Positions 11,663 to 21,942 of a stretch of DNA of 64,000 bases are shown here, in pieces. The DNA lies in assembly GCA_901472455.1 (NCBI GenBank), contig LR590464.1, positions 2,418,001-2,482,000 of the forward strand, read 5' to 3'. The stretch comes from Leclercia adecarboxylata. GTDB lineage: Bacteria > Pseudomonadota > Gammaproteobacteria > Enterobacterales > Enterobacteriaceae. The notes beneath the pieces were generated by a model. That model did no database searches and had not been told where the DNA came from. It was given only the letters and a program-made list of their open reading frames with translations. The first letter of the stretch is position 1; the number at the start of each line of letters is the position of its first letter. The position numbers were made by a program, and so were the translations under genes.

Positions 11663-12331
11663 TTACGCTAAATATTGCTGCATGATCAGGCTGTTCGCTT
11701 TGTCCACGACGTCGGCGACAGCCGCGCGGCACCGTTCCACATCACGTTTTTCCAGCGCGTCGAGTAATTCATCGTAGCGATAGCTGGCAGCGGGCAGGTC
11801 GATGTCCTGATCGTGAAAGTAATTAAAGCAGGGTCCGATCCGCATCCACAGCTGTTCGATCAGCGCGCACAGGGTAGGCATTTCTGCCTGCTTGTACAGG
11901 GTAAAGCGGAAGATACGGTTTGCCTCCAGGGATTTCTCCACATCGTTGCTGCTCATGGCGTCGTGAAACGCCTCACTAAGTTTACGAAGCTCATCAAGCT
12001 TGCTGTCCGTCATGCGTTCGCAGGCTGCGGCAACCGCCATCATCTCCAGCTCCCGACGGATCCTGTTGACTTCGTCATACCCCACCTGAGTCACTTCTGG
12101 CACCAGAAAAGCCTGAGCCGGTGCAGCGTGTAAGACGCCTGCGGAGACCAACCGCAGTAATGCTTCACGAACCGGAGTGATACTGGTGCCTAATTTATCG
12201 GCAATCTCTTTCGTCACAAGACGTGACCCTGGCCTGAGTGAACCGGCAATTAACGCCCCTTTAAGCGCCACTTCAACCTGAGTCGTCAGACTCATGCGCT
12301 GCGCTTTTTCTATATTATCCAAATCAAGCAT
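11663..12331 (-). CDS. mcbR: GntR/FadR-family regulator McbR
   Basis: 222 residues from ATG 12331, which has AGGA 7 bases upstream. The winged helix reads LVTKEIADKLGTSITPVREALLRLVSAG, spanning residues 34-61 or so, followed by an FCD-type ligand domain. It matches E. coli McbR (YncC), which controls colanic-acid-linked mucoidy through the small protein McbA and binds its own region. Its place between yncD and curA is conserved with E. coli. No mcbA-like gene was recognised here. Confidence 0.88.
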   Translation of the reverse strand: MLDLDNIEKAQRMSLTTQVEVALKGALIAGSLRPGSRLVTKEIADKLGTSITPVREALLRLVSAGVLHAAPAQAFLVPEVTQVGYDEVNRIRRELEMMAVAAACERMTDSKLDELRKLSEAFHDAMSSNDVEKSLEANRIFRFTLYKQAEMPTLCALIEQLWMRIGPCFNYFHDQDIDLPAASYRYDELLDALEKRDVERCRAAVADVVDKANSLIMQQYLA

Positions 12332-12553
12332 GTTCAATTCCTGTAACAGATGCAAAACGCCTTTTCCCAAAGGGCAAAAGGCGTGAAGCGACGCGTGATG
12401 ATATATCCTGTATCTGCATGCCTGGTATTCTTGACCGCATAAAAACAGAACTAAAATTAATAAATTTCTTTAGGTATCTCATCCGTCTTTTTTGCGGATG
12501 AGTTATTGTAGACATGTATTATTAAAGACGTTATTCGGATTTTTGCATAGCCC

Positions 12554-12578
12554 TTAAGGGCGGTTTTACCCGCCCTTA
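12554..12578 (-). terminator. Possible terminator after curA
   Basis: TTAAGGGCGG / CCGCCCTTA forms a strong stem 7 bases beyond the curA stop. The following T tract is poor. Confidence 0.45.
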
Positions 12579-12584
12579 CAAGTA

Positions 12585-13625
12585 CTATTCGTTATCCTTC
12601 GCGACGCGTATCACGACTTTGCCGAAATTCTTACCTTCCAGCAGGCCGATTAGCGATTCTGGTGCATTGTCAAGCCCATCAACCACTTGCTCCCGATAGT
12701 GGATTTTGCCTTCGTTAACCCAGCGGCCCATCTCCTTTTGGAACTCTTCAATGCGATGTCCATAGTCCTGGTTGATGATAAAGCCCTGCATACGAATACG
12801 TTTTTTCAGTATCGTCCCCATCAGCAAGGGCAGTCTGTCCGGGCCTTCCGGCAAATCGGTCGCGTTATATCCACTCACCAGACCGCACACCGGAACGCGC
12901 GCGCCGGTGTTTAACAGCGGCAGCACGGCGTCGAACACCTTCCCGCCGACGTTTTCGTAATAGACGTCGATCCCGTCCGGGCAGGCCTGCGCCAGCTGGT
13001 CGGCGAAATCGTCGGCATGGTGGTCGATACACTGGTCAAAGCCCAGCACCTCGGTTGCGTGGCGGCATTTCTCCGCCCCACCAGCAACACCCACGACCCG
13101 GCAGCCTTTCAGCTTGCCAATCTGCCCGACAGTTGCGCCCACCGGACCGGTCGCGGCAGCCACCACCAGCGTTTCGCCCTCTTTTGGCTGGCCAATATCC
13201 AGCAGACCCATGTAGGCCGTAAATCCCGGCATGCCCAGCACGCCTAACGCCCAGGAGGGGTGTTGCGGGTTATCACCCAGCTTGACCAACCCGCTGCCGT
13301 CGGAGACGTCATACTCCTGCCAGCCGCTGTAGCCGAGTACCCATTCACCGGCGGTGTAGTCCGGGTGGTTCGACTGCTCGACGCGGCTGACCGTGCCGCC
13401 CACCATCACCGCGCCAATCTCAACCGGTGGCGAGTAGGACGGCGCATCGCTCATGCGGCCACGCATATAAGGGTCCAGTGACAACCAGATGGTACGAAGC
13501 AGGATCTGCCCGTCAGCAAGCGCAGGCACAGGTTGTTCTTCCAGACGGAAATTGTCGGCAACTGGCGCGCCCTGTGGACGCGAGGCGAGAACCCAACGAC
13601 GGTTTGATACAGAAGGCTGACTCAT
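12585..13625 (-). CDS. curA: NADPH-dependent curcumin/dihydrocurcumin reductase CurA
   Basis: 346 residues with an intact frame. It belongs to the medium-chain dehydrogenase/reductase superfamily, leukotriene B4 dehydrogenase branch, and has no catalytic zinc ligands. The nucleotide-binding signature is VVAAATGPVGATVGQIG, and the substrate loop includes YYENVGG. E. coli CurA (YncB) reduces curcumin and other enones in the cytosol. The neighbourhood mcbR-curA-mnaT is conserved. Confidence 0.94.
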   Translation of the reverse strand: MSQPSVSNRRWVLASRPQGAPVADNFRLEEQPVPALADGQILLRTIWLSLDPYMRGRMSDAPSYSPPVEIGAVMVGGTVSRVEQSNHPDYTAGEWVLGYSGWQEYDVSDGSGLVKLGDNPQHPSWALGVLGMPGFTAYMGLLDIGQPKEGETLVVAAATGPVGATVGQIGKLKGCRVVGVAGGAEKCRHATEVLGFDQCIDHHADDFADQLAQACPDGIDVYYENVGGKVFDAVLPLLNTGARVPVCGLVSGYNATDLPEGPDRLPLLMGTILKKRIRMQGFIINQDYGHRIEEFQKEMGRWVNEGKIHYREQVVDGLDNAPESLIGLLEGKNFGKVVIRVAKDNE

Positions 13626-13690
13626 AACTCACTCCATTTTACACAAATGTCCTTAGAGACTAGCTGTAGATCCCTCTGCCTGCCTTTGCA

Positions 13691-14266
13691 TTATGAGCCG
13701 GATTGATTGAGCCGCACGACCAGATACACGCAGGGTTCAGGGCTTTCATTGATAAAACGGCAATCGTTCGGCGGCCCCAGTTCCAGGCAGTCCCCGGCAC
13801 GCATTTCGTGGCGGGTATCGCCTTCCTGAAAGACCAGTTCGCCCGACTGCAGCCAGATCAGCTGGCGAGCAAGGGCATAAGAAGAGGCAGGCATGGGCAC
13901 ATCGCTGCCAGCGGGAAGTTCAACCTGCACCAGGTCGATAGGAAGATCGCTGCGCGGTGAGACGTGACGCCGCAGATAGTGCGTTTGCGGGTCGCGCCAG
14001 ACCGGTTGGTTGGCAAAACGCAACAGCTTACCTTCCTGCAGTTCCGCCCGGGCAATAAGCGTAGACATGCTGATGCCAAACGCGCCGGAGAGCCGGGCCA
14101 GCATCGTGGCCGTCGGGCTGCTCCCTGAGCGTTCAATTTTATGGATCATCGCCCGGGAGACACCGGCGCGTTCCGCCAGCTCGCTCAGCGACCAGCCGCG
14201 GGATTCGCGTTCCAGTCGGATGCGGGCGCTGATCCGTTCATTGATATTGTCTGGCATAGTATTCAT
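13691..14266 (-). CDS. XRE-family regulator with C-terminal cupin domain
   Basis: 191 residues. The N-terminal Cro/C1 helix-turn-helix reads SLSELAERAGVSRAMIHKIE (residues 26-45). The C-terminal half is a cupin sensor (LVFQEGDTRHEMRAGD, LELGPPNDCRFINES). It is divergent from mnaT-ydcZ, and each gene start has a CTATAG-centred palindrome nearby, so it likely represses mnaT-ydcZ and itself. The architecture is the same as SutR at 43746-44272, but the two are only distant paralogs. Confidence 0.85.
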   Translation of the reverse strand: MNTMPDNINERISARIRLERESRGWSLSELAERAGVSRAMIHKIERSGSSPTATMLARLSGAFGISMSTLIARAELQEGKLLRFANQPVWRDPQTHYLRRHVSPRSDLPIDLVQVELPAGSDVPMPASSYALARQLIWLQSGELVFQEGDTRHEMRAGDCLELGPPNDCRFINESPEPCVYLVVRLNQSGS

Positions 14267-14273
14267 CGCGTAA

Positions 14274-14285
14274 TACTATAGTGTA
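14274..14285. promoter_or_regulatory. Putative XRE operator, copy 1
   Basis: TACTATAGTGTA lies 8 bases upstream of the XRE regulator start codon. It shares the ACTATAGTG core with the copy at 14384-14393. Confidence 0.6.
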
Positions 14286-14383
14286 AGTAATGGATTACAA
14301 GGTGCTTTTTTCATAACAAAAAGATATGACTTATAGCGTAGCGATAAGTCAGCCAACCTGTGTAATATTGTGACGTTATGTAC

Positions 14384-14393
14384 CACTATAGTG
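14384..14393. promoter_or_regulatory. Putative XRE operator, copy 2
   Basis: CACTATAGTG, a perfect 10-base palindrome, lies 24 bases upstream of the mnaT start codon. Confidence 0.6.
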
Positions 14394-14417
14394 AACACAC
14401 CCACCCAGAGGAACTCC

Positions 14418-14936
14418 ATGATTATTCGTCACGCCTGCAAAGAGGATTGCGCCGCCATCGGTGAAATCTACAACCATGCGGTTCTGCACACCGCCGCGAT
14501 CTGGAACGATGCCACGGTCGATACCGATAACCGTATTGCATGGTTCGAAGCGCGTCAGCTGGCCGGCTATCCGGTGCTGGTGAGCGTGGAGAACGAGGTG
14601 GTGACGGGCTATGCCTCATTCGGTGACTGGCGCGCATTTGATGGCTTCCGTCATACCGTTGAGCACTCGGTATATGTTCACCCCGGTCATCAGGGCAAAG
14701 GCATTGGCCGCGCGCTAATGAAAGCTTTGATCGCGGAGGCGCGTCGCATCGGCAAACACGTCATGGTGGCGGGAATTGAAGCGCAGAACAGCGCCTCCAT
14801 TCATCTGCATGAGACCCTGGGGTTTGTGACCACCGGCCAGATGCCGCAGGTGGGCACCAAGTTTGGCCGCTGGCTCGACCTGACCTTTATGCAGCTGCAG
14901 CTGGACGATCGCACCGACCCGGACGCCATCGGATGA
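14418..14936 (+). CDS. mnaT: L-amino acid N-acyltransferase MnaT
   Basis: 172 residues from ATG 14418, which follows an AGAGGAA site. It is a GNAT acetyltransferase with the acetyl-CoA loop HPGHQGKGIGRALM and closely resembles E. coli MnaT (YncA), which acetylates methionine, its sulfoxide and sulfone, and phosphinothricin-like analogues. Its stop overlaps the ydcZ start by 4 bases (ATGA), so the pair is translationally coupled. Confidence 0.92.
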   Translation: MIIRHACKEDCAAIGEIYNHAVLHTAAIWNDATVDTDNRIAWFEARQLAGYPVLVSVENEVVTGYASFGDWRAFDGFRHTVEHSVYVHPGHQGKGIGRALMKALIAEARRIGKHVMVAGIEAQNSASIHLHETLGFVTTGQMPQVGTKFGRWLDLTFMQLQLDDRTDPDAIG

Positions 14937-15382
14937 ATCAGTCCCTGACGCTGGTGTTTCTGGCGGCGGCAGGCATTGGCCTGGTGGTGCAGAATACCCT
15001 GATGGTGCGCATCACCCAGACCTCAAGCACCATTCTTATTGCCATGCTGCTCAACTCGCTGGTGGGGATTGTGCTCTTTGTGTCGATCCTGCTGATTAAA
15101 AACGGTGTTGCCGGATTCAGCGAGCTGTTGCATACGGTGCGCTGGTGGACCTTAATTCCCGGCCTGCTGGGATCGTTTTTCGTTTTTGCCAGCATCAGCG
15201 GGTATCAGTATGTCGGGGCAGCCACGACCATTGCCGTGCTGGTCGCCAGCCAGTTGATTGGTGGCCTGGTGATGGACGTGGTGCGCAGCCAGGGCGTGCC
15301 GCTGAGGGCGCTGATTGGCCCGGTGTGTGGCGCGGTACTGCTGGTGATTGGCGCCTGGTTAGTCGCCCGGCGCCAGTTCTGA
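14933..15382 (+). CDS. ydcZ: DMT-superfamily inner membrane protein YdcZ (DUF606)
   Basis: 149 residues with five hydrophobic helices, for example VFLAAAGIGLVVQNTLMV and IGPVCGAVLLVIGAWLVA. E. coli YdcZ is a small DMT transporter of unknown substrate at the same location. It overlaps mnaT by 4 bases, so export or import of an MnaT substrate or product is a reasonable inference. The frame is intact. Confidence 0.88.
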   Translation: MNQSLTLVFLAAAGIGLVVQNTLMVRITQTSSTILIAMLLNSLVGIVLFVSILLIKNGVAGFSELLHTVRWWTLIPGLLGSFFVFASISGYQYVGAATTIAVLVASQLIGGLVMDVVRSQGVPLRALIGPVCGAVLLVIGAWLVARRQF

Positions 15383-15384
15383 CG

Positions 15385-15618
15385 TCAGAGGATCACCCCG
15401 CCTTTGGTCAGGCTCTCCTGGCGGGCTTCCTGCTCCTCTTTATAGTGTTTGCCGTGATGGGCGATGGTCGTGCGCAGACGTTGCTGCTGAACATAGCGAT
15501 CTTCACGGCTGAGTTCGTTGTCTTCGCTTAATTCGATCAGCAGTTCGTTCATATGCACGATCACGCTTTCGGCTACCGCCGCATCCACGCGGGCAATGAC
15601 GTCCTCTAAATGTGACAT
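15385..15618 (-). CDS. ydcY: YdcY, small conserved protein (DUF2526)
   Basis: 77 residues, the same length as E. coli YdcY, starting MSHLEDVIARVDAAVAES. It is an acidic, largely helical soluble protein without known function. The ATG at 15618 is preferred to the codon two residues upstream because it matches the family start. It is convergent with ydcZ, with stops 2 bases apart, and keeps E. coli gene order. Confidence 0.88.
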   Translation of the reverse strand: MSHLEDVIARVDAAVAESVIVHMNELLIELSEDNELSREDRYVQQQRLRTTIAHHGKHYKEEQEARQESLTKGGVIL

Positions 15619-15673
15619 TGTCACTCCTTAGTTGTTGGCCCGGCGGGTTACGCTGGCCGGGCCTGGGATTCCT

Positions 15674-15697
15674 GCCCTCTCCCCGAGGGGAAGAGGG
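15674..15697. repeat. Interspersed palindromic element, short copy
   Basis: GCCCTCTCCCCGAGGGGAAG with the following AGGG forms a hairpin related to the element at 7893-7932. Confidence 0.6.
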
Positions 15698-15727
15698 TCA
15701 GAGTGAAGGGTTAAATCCGCACTCCAC

Positions 15728-17327
15728 TCAGTTTAATTTCGCCTTCGAGAAATCGCTTCCCATCAGGCTCACGCTATATCCGCTGACGTTGCTGCGGGTA
15801 GCATAGAAGGTTTTGCCGTTAGCCAGCGCAATCCACGGGGCCTGCTGGTAGAAGATCTCCTGTGCCTGGCTGTAAAGCTTCGCACGGTCTGCCGGATCGC
15901 TGGTGAGCTTCGCTTTTTTCACCAGGTCATCATAGCCCTTGTCGCACCAGCGTGCGGCATTGGAGCCGGTTTTAATACTGTCGCAGCCCAGCAGCACATC
16001 GGCAAAGTTATCCGGGTCGCCGTTATCCGACATCCAGCCAAACAGCGCGCTGTCGTGCTCGCCTTTACGCATCCCGGAGAGATATTCGCCCCATTCATAC
16101 GAAACGATTTTCGCTTTAATGCCCACCTTCGCCCAGTCGTTCTGGATCATCTCGGCAATGCGGCGTGAGTTCGGGTTGTACGGACGTTGCACCGGCATTG
16201 ACCAGAGCGTCACTTCCGCCCCCTGCTCCAGCCCGGCCTGTTTCAGCAGCGCTTTCGCTTTTTCAGGATCGTAACCGTAGTCTTTTAAATCTTTATTAAA
16301 GCCCATCATATTCGGCGGGATCGGCGATTTTGCGACCGTACCGGAACCGAGGAATACCGCATTGATAATGGCGTTTTTGTCGGTGGCGTAGTTCAGCGCC
16401 TGGCGCACCAGTACGTTATCAAACGGCTTTTTCTCGGTGTTAAACGCCAGATAGCCGACGTTCAGCGCATCCACCGAGTGCAGGGTCAGATCTTTATTCT
16501 TCTTGATCACATCAAACTGCACCGGCGATGGCGCAGGAATGATTTGGCACTCGTTGGTCTGCAGCTTCGCCAGACGGGTTTCGACGTTAGGCGTAATGGA
16601 GAAGATCAGATGTTTGGTTGGCACCGCGCCATCCCAGTAGTTCGGGTTAGCCAGATAACGGATCAGCGAGTCGGTTTTATACTGTTGCAGCACGTATGGC
16701 CCGGTACCGATCGGCCAGGTATCGACATTCTCCGGCGTGCCTTTCTTCATCATCGCGTCGGCATATTCTGCGGACAGGATCGAGGCGAAGTCCATCCCCC
16801 AGTCGGCAAGGAACGCGGCATTCGGTTCACTCAGCACAAAACTGGACGTGGGTGTCATCCACCTTCTTCACCTCCTGGATCAGTTTATCCAGGCCGACGT
16901 CGTTGAAGTATTCGTAGTTGCCCTGTGACACCTTGTGATACGGATGATTAGGGTCTTTCTGACGCAGCACCGAGAAAATAACGTCATCGGCATTAAAGTC
17001 GCGGGTCGGCTTGAAGAATTTGTTGCTGTTAAACTTCACCCCTTTGCGCAGGGTAAAGGTATAGGTTTTGCCATCCGGGGAGATGGTCCAGGATTCCGCC
17101 AGCGACGGCACCGGCGTATTTTTCACCGGATCAAAATTAATCAGGCGGTTATAGAGCACCTGCGAGCTGGCAACAAAGGTCGGGCCGGAGCTGGCAATCT
17201 GCGGGTTAAACGACTCAGGCGAGGCCTCTGAGCAGTAGATAATGGTGTCGTTATTGGCCGCCCATGCGGCACCTGCCGGCAACAGCGCGCTTAATGCCAG
17301 CGCGAGGAGAGTTTTCCCTGTGGACAT
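15728..17327 (-). CDS. Periplasmic dipeptide/oligopeptide-type ABC binding protein (family 5), one frameshift
   Basis: About 532 residues with a signal peptide (LLALALSALLPAGAAWA). It has the SBP_bac_5 signature around FTLRKGVKFNSNKFFKPTRD and is closely related to DppA, including the conserved YCSEASPESFNPQ start of the mature protein. An extra T in the run near 16846 separates the two halves. No permease or ATPase genes are adjacent, so it probably feeds a shared DppBCDF-type transporter. A paralog lies at 48324-49916. Confidence 0.9.
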
Positions 17328-17608
17328 AGTTATTACCTGTTTGGTTTTATTATATGGAATGGTAATAACAGCACAGCCACTGTTCCCTGGCAAATAACGA
17401 AACACTATCAGGTTATTCTAAAGCAGTTATTTCCGCTGATTTTCTCACCAGCAGCGAAACAGTGATTTGCCTTAAGGTACATTCAACGTCAAGCACTTTC
17501 CGCGGCCTCAATGCTGTAAGAAATCGCCCCTTTTGCCGTCTCTTCTGCCGTTTGCTTGCCACCAGATTTCGTAAAGTAGACGCGTGAAAAAGTCTATGGG
17601 ACCAAATC

Positions 17609-18957
17609 GTGGCAAAAACCCTTTTACGCAGCGGCAATCTTGATGATTTTCAGGCCGTTGGCGGCGGCGGACAGGCCGTATTTGAATCAGCATTGCAAAT
17701 CCGTGGAGGCCCTGCGCCTGCGCAAACAGCAGTCGATCGTCGAAACCCTGGCGATCCCGCAGGTCAATGATGAAGGCGACCGGGTTGACTGGTACTCGCC
17801 CACGGAAGGCACCGTTATCAGTTGGAAAGCCGCCGATGAAGATGCGCGCTTCCGGGCGCTGCGCCTGCTGGAAAGCACCCTGTCCAGCGTGGAGTCCCTG
17901 AGCAAAAAATCGCTCCAGTCGCCAAAAAACCGCCCAGCAACTGTTTGGTTCCCTGCTGTCAAAAGCGTTTCAGTTCCCGGGGGAAAACTTCCTGTTCCTG
18001 GTGGATGGCAAACCGGTGATCACCTTCTGGGGTTTTGTAAACCTCAATGAAAATGCGCGCGAGGATGTTCTCGACTGCCTGCGCGCCTCCCTGGTGCCGG
18101 TCCCAATGCCTGCCCCGGTTGAGGAGCCAGAACCCGAGCCGGAACCGACCCTCGTCTTTGAAAAAGCCGATGAACCGCTGGTTGCCGCCCCGGCGAAAGT
18201 CCATATCACCGCCGACGATCTCTACGAGGCGCATCCCGCCCCGGTGATGACCCCTCGCGAGCCAGCACCAGCGCCAGAGCCGGAACCGACCCCGGTGGCC
18301 GTAGCGGCCAAAAAACGCCGCGTTCCGCTGTGGTCCCTGCCGGTCGCCGCCGTGGTGATGGCCGCCGTTGCCGCCCCATTGATGTGGCCGAAGCACGCAC
18401 CCGCCCCAGAGCCGGTTAAAACCGTGGCGGCCGCCCCGGTGGCCATCGAGCCTGAACCGGTCGCCGCCGTTGAACCTCTGCCGCTGAATTTACCCCTGCA
18501 TCAGGCCGAAGTGGTCGCAGAAAAAGCCCCGACCCCAGTCGCGGCTGAGCCGGTGGTGATTACCGCGATCCCGAGAGAGGCGATGGTAATGGAGGCCAGT
18601 CAGGTGAAATCCGGCTCGACCCGTTTTCTTAACGGCAGCTGGCGAGTAATGCTGGATGTGACTGACCCGATCACCGGCAAGCCACCGTCACTGCGCTATC
18701 AGATTCAAAACAATAAAGGGACGGCCCGCGTCGTTCACGGTGACAACATCGTCTGCCGCGTGGAGGTCTTCTCCGGGCTGCACAGCAACGGTGAGCTGCT
18801 GATTAAAACCCGTGGCAATGCCCGCTGCACCGATGGCTCCCGCTATCCGATGCCGGAAATTACCTGTAAAGCCGGTACGAATGATGTGGCGGAATGCAGC
18901 GCGCGCTACGACGCAAAAACCGTGGTTCCATTGACATTCAGGAAGGCAGGTGCGTGA
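17609..18957 (+). CDS. srfA: SrfA, first gene of the srfABC locus
   Basis: About 449 residues from a GTG start (MAKTLLRSGNLDDF), matching Salmonella SrfA at the N-terminus. A globular N-domain of about 160 residues is followed by a Pro/Glu-rich linker (PVEEPEPEPEPT and further repeats), one transmembrane helix (PLWSLPVAAVVMAAVAAPLM), another Pro/Ala-rich spacer and a C-terminal beta-rich domain with two Cys pairs. This suggests a single-pass protein with its N-domain in the cytosol and C-domain in the periplasm. An extra G near 17704 and another shift near 17920 break the frame. srfB follows after 4 bases. Confidence 0.85.
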
Positions 18958-18961
18958 TCCT

Positions 18962-21942
18962 ATGCTGGTAAATCTTTGCGACTACAAACAGAGCGTCACG
19001 CTGATTGCGAACAGTGGCGTGCAGTTTCTTGATTTTGGCCTGACGCCGCAAGACTCCGCCCAGAGTGGACGCTTCGTGCGTAAAACGGCCAACGGCCCCC
19101 TGCTGCGCCTGGATTTCGATCTGGTGAATGGCCGCTACACCCTGCCTGCCACAGGCGGTGGACAACCGGAAGTGGTTAAACCCGAAAGCACTATCCTGCT
19201 CCAGCAGTCGCTGGCGGTGCTGGACGGCGTCTGGCTGCCGCTGCCGTTTTTCCGCTTTAACCCACCACGCACCTTCGTTGATGGCCGGATAACTGGGCGC
19301 GGGTGCAGGTGCGCAAGCTCGATACCCCGGACAACGCCGGGAACAGCCACCGTGTGACTCTGGCGCTGGACAGCCAGATTGCCGCGCACGCCACCAGCGC
19401 CCTGTCGCCGGTGGAGAACGACATTCTCAATGGCACCCGCTTCGCACTGGCCTGGCGCGATGACGAGGTGGCGAACTTCCTCGATCAAACCTGGATTGAC
19501 GGCTGGCTTACGTGAGGCCTTTACCCAGTACGCCACCGGTGTGGAGAACCGCGCCGAACGCGAGCTACAGCTGGCGATGCGTAACTTTGAGTATCAGGCG
19601 CACTGGCTAAACATCCTGGCCATGCTGGGCGAACAGCTCACGGTGCCGGAAGTGAAATTCGTTACCCATACCCTCAGCACCCCGGCTATCCCGGTGGATC
19701 TGATTCTGGATGTGGGTAATACCCATACTTGCGGCGTGATCATCGAAGATCACGGCGACGCCAACGACGGCCTGCGTCAGACCGCCGAGCTGCAGGTGCG
19801 CTCCCTGAGCGAGCCGCAGTTCCTTAATGAACCGCTGTTTACCAGCCGTCTGGAGTTTTCCGAAGCCCGCTTCGGCAAGCAGCACTTCTCGGTGGAGAGC
19901 GGCCGCGAAGATGCCTTTGTCTGGCCGTCCATCGTGCGCGTCGGCGACGAAGCGCGGAAGCTGGCGACCCAGCGTCTGGGCACGGAAGGCAACAGCGGCA
20001 TTTCCAGCCCGCGCCGCTACCTGTGGGATGAAACCCCGGTGGTGCAGGACTGGCACTTCAGCCAGATGAACAGCAAAACCCAGCGCGAGCCGCTGGCGAC
20101 CGCCTTCCCGCTGATGAACCTGATGAACGATGATGGCCAGCCGCTGTTCACCCTGCCACAGGATGAGCGTCTGCCGGTCTTCTCGCCGCAGTACAGCCGC
20201 AGCACCCTGATGACCCATATGGCTGTGCGAACTGCTGGCGCAAGCGCTGGGGCAGATTAACAGCGTGGCTACCCGTCTGCGTCTGGGCTTCCCGGCCTCG
20301 CCGCGTCAGCTGCGCACCCTGATCCTCACCCTGCCCTCGGCCATGCCGAAGCAGGAGCGTGAAATCTTCCGCCGCCGCATGTTCGAGGGCGATTGCCATC
20401 GTCTGGAAAGCAATGGGCTGGCACCCGCAGGATGACGATTTCTCCAGCCGTAAGCAGCAGGAGGAAGAGCGTGGTTCCGGTGCCGGAGATCCAGATGGAG
20501 TGGGACGAAGCCAGCTGCGGCCAACTGGTCTGGCTCTATAACGAAGCCATTTCCCATTACAACGGCCAGACCGAAGACTTCTTCGCGGCCGTGGCCCGCC
20601 CGGATCGCGAGCCAGAGCCAGGCTGTGCGCCGGGTCGCGCCCTGCGCGTGGCCTCGATTGATATCGGCGGCGGGACGACCGATATGGCGATCACCCACTA
20701 CCAGCTCGACGACGGTTCTGGCAGTAACGTCAAAATCACGCCGCAGCTGCTGTTCCGTGAAGGCTTTAAGGTGGCGGGCGATGACACCCTGCTGGATGTG
20801 ATCCAGCGTTACGTATTGCCTGCCCTGCAAACGCAGCTGCAAAAATCCGGCATTGCTGATGCCTCGTTGCTAATGGCCTCGCTGTTTGGCGATTCGGGGC
20901 GCATCGACACCCAGGCAGTGCTGCGCCAGCAGACGGCGTTGCAGCTGTTTATGCCGATTGGACATGCGATCCTCGCTGCCTGGGAAGCCAGCGATATCGA
21001 CGATCCGCTCGACGGGCTGCACGCCACCTTTGGCGATCTGCTGACCCGCAAGCCCACGCGCAACGTGATGAACTATCTGCAGCAGGCCATCGAACACGCC
21101 CTGCCTGCTGGCGCTGAGCCGTTCGACCTGTTCGCCGTGCCGCTGCACGTCAACTTCCGCGAGATGCAGGATGCGATGCTGGCCGGGCACTTTACCCTGG
21201 CCGCGCCGCTGCACGCCGTGGCAGAAGCCATCTCCCATTACGCCTGCGATATTCTGCTGATCACCGGGCGTCCTGGCTGTCTGCCAGGGGTACAGGCGCT
21301 GATCCGCCATCTGCAGCCGGTGCCTGTCAGCCGGATAGTGTGGCTGGATAAGTACCGGGTGCATGAGTGGTATCCGTTCAGCCAGCAGGGGCGCATCGGC
21401 AACCCGAAATCCACTGCGGCTGTCGGGGCGATGCTCTGTAGCCTGGCGCTGGATCTGCGCCTGCCGCGCTTTAACTTCAAGGCGGCGGATATCGCGCGTA
21501 CTCGACGTGCGCTACTTAGGGGTGCTGGATACACTATTAACACCCTGCGCGACGAGAACGTCTGGTATCAGGATATTGATCTCGACAAGCGGGAGCGAAG
21601 CTGGATACCCGCCTGCACTTCCCGCTGCGTGGCAACGTGACCCTCGGGTTCCGCCAGCTGGCAAACGCCCGCTGGCCGGCACCCCGCTCTATACGCTGAG
21701 CATTAACTCGGCGGAACTGGCAAAATCCATCGCCGGAGACGGCGTGCCTGAACGTGCGCCTGCAGCTGCGCGGCGGCACCCGACACGAAGGCCCGGAAGC
21801 CTTTGAGCTGAGCGATGCCTGGCTGCAGGACGGTACGCCGGTGCCGCCTGATGCCCTCACTTTTAAACTGAATACCCTGGCCGACCGCAGACACAGCGGG
21901 AGCCATTACTGGATCGACAGCGGGAGCGTATACCTGAAATGA
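18962..21942 (+). CDS. srfB: SrfB, actin/Hsp70-fold ATPase-like protein
   Basis: About 992 residues when the frames are joined, the length of Salmonella SrfB. Two phosphate-binding motifs of the actin/Hsp70/hexokinase fold are visible: LILDVGNTHTCGVI near residue 255 and ASIDIGGGTTDMAI near residue 565. The spacing between them is larger than in DnaK. Frame changes occur near 19290, 19512, 20220, 20390, 20470, 21500, 21590, 21660 and 21745. The srfC start overlaps its stop (ATGA). No export signal is present, so it is probably a cytosolic partner of SrfA. The molecular role is unknown. Confidence 0.88.

Noticed and set aside
19607..20218. 203-codon minus-strand ORF
   Set aside because: It is antisense to srfB, which carries the DVGNTHTCG motif in the same stretch.
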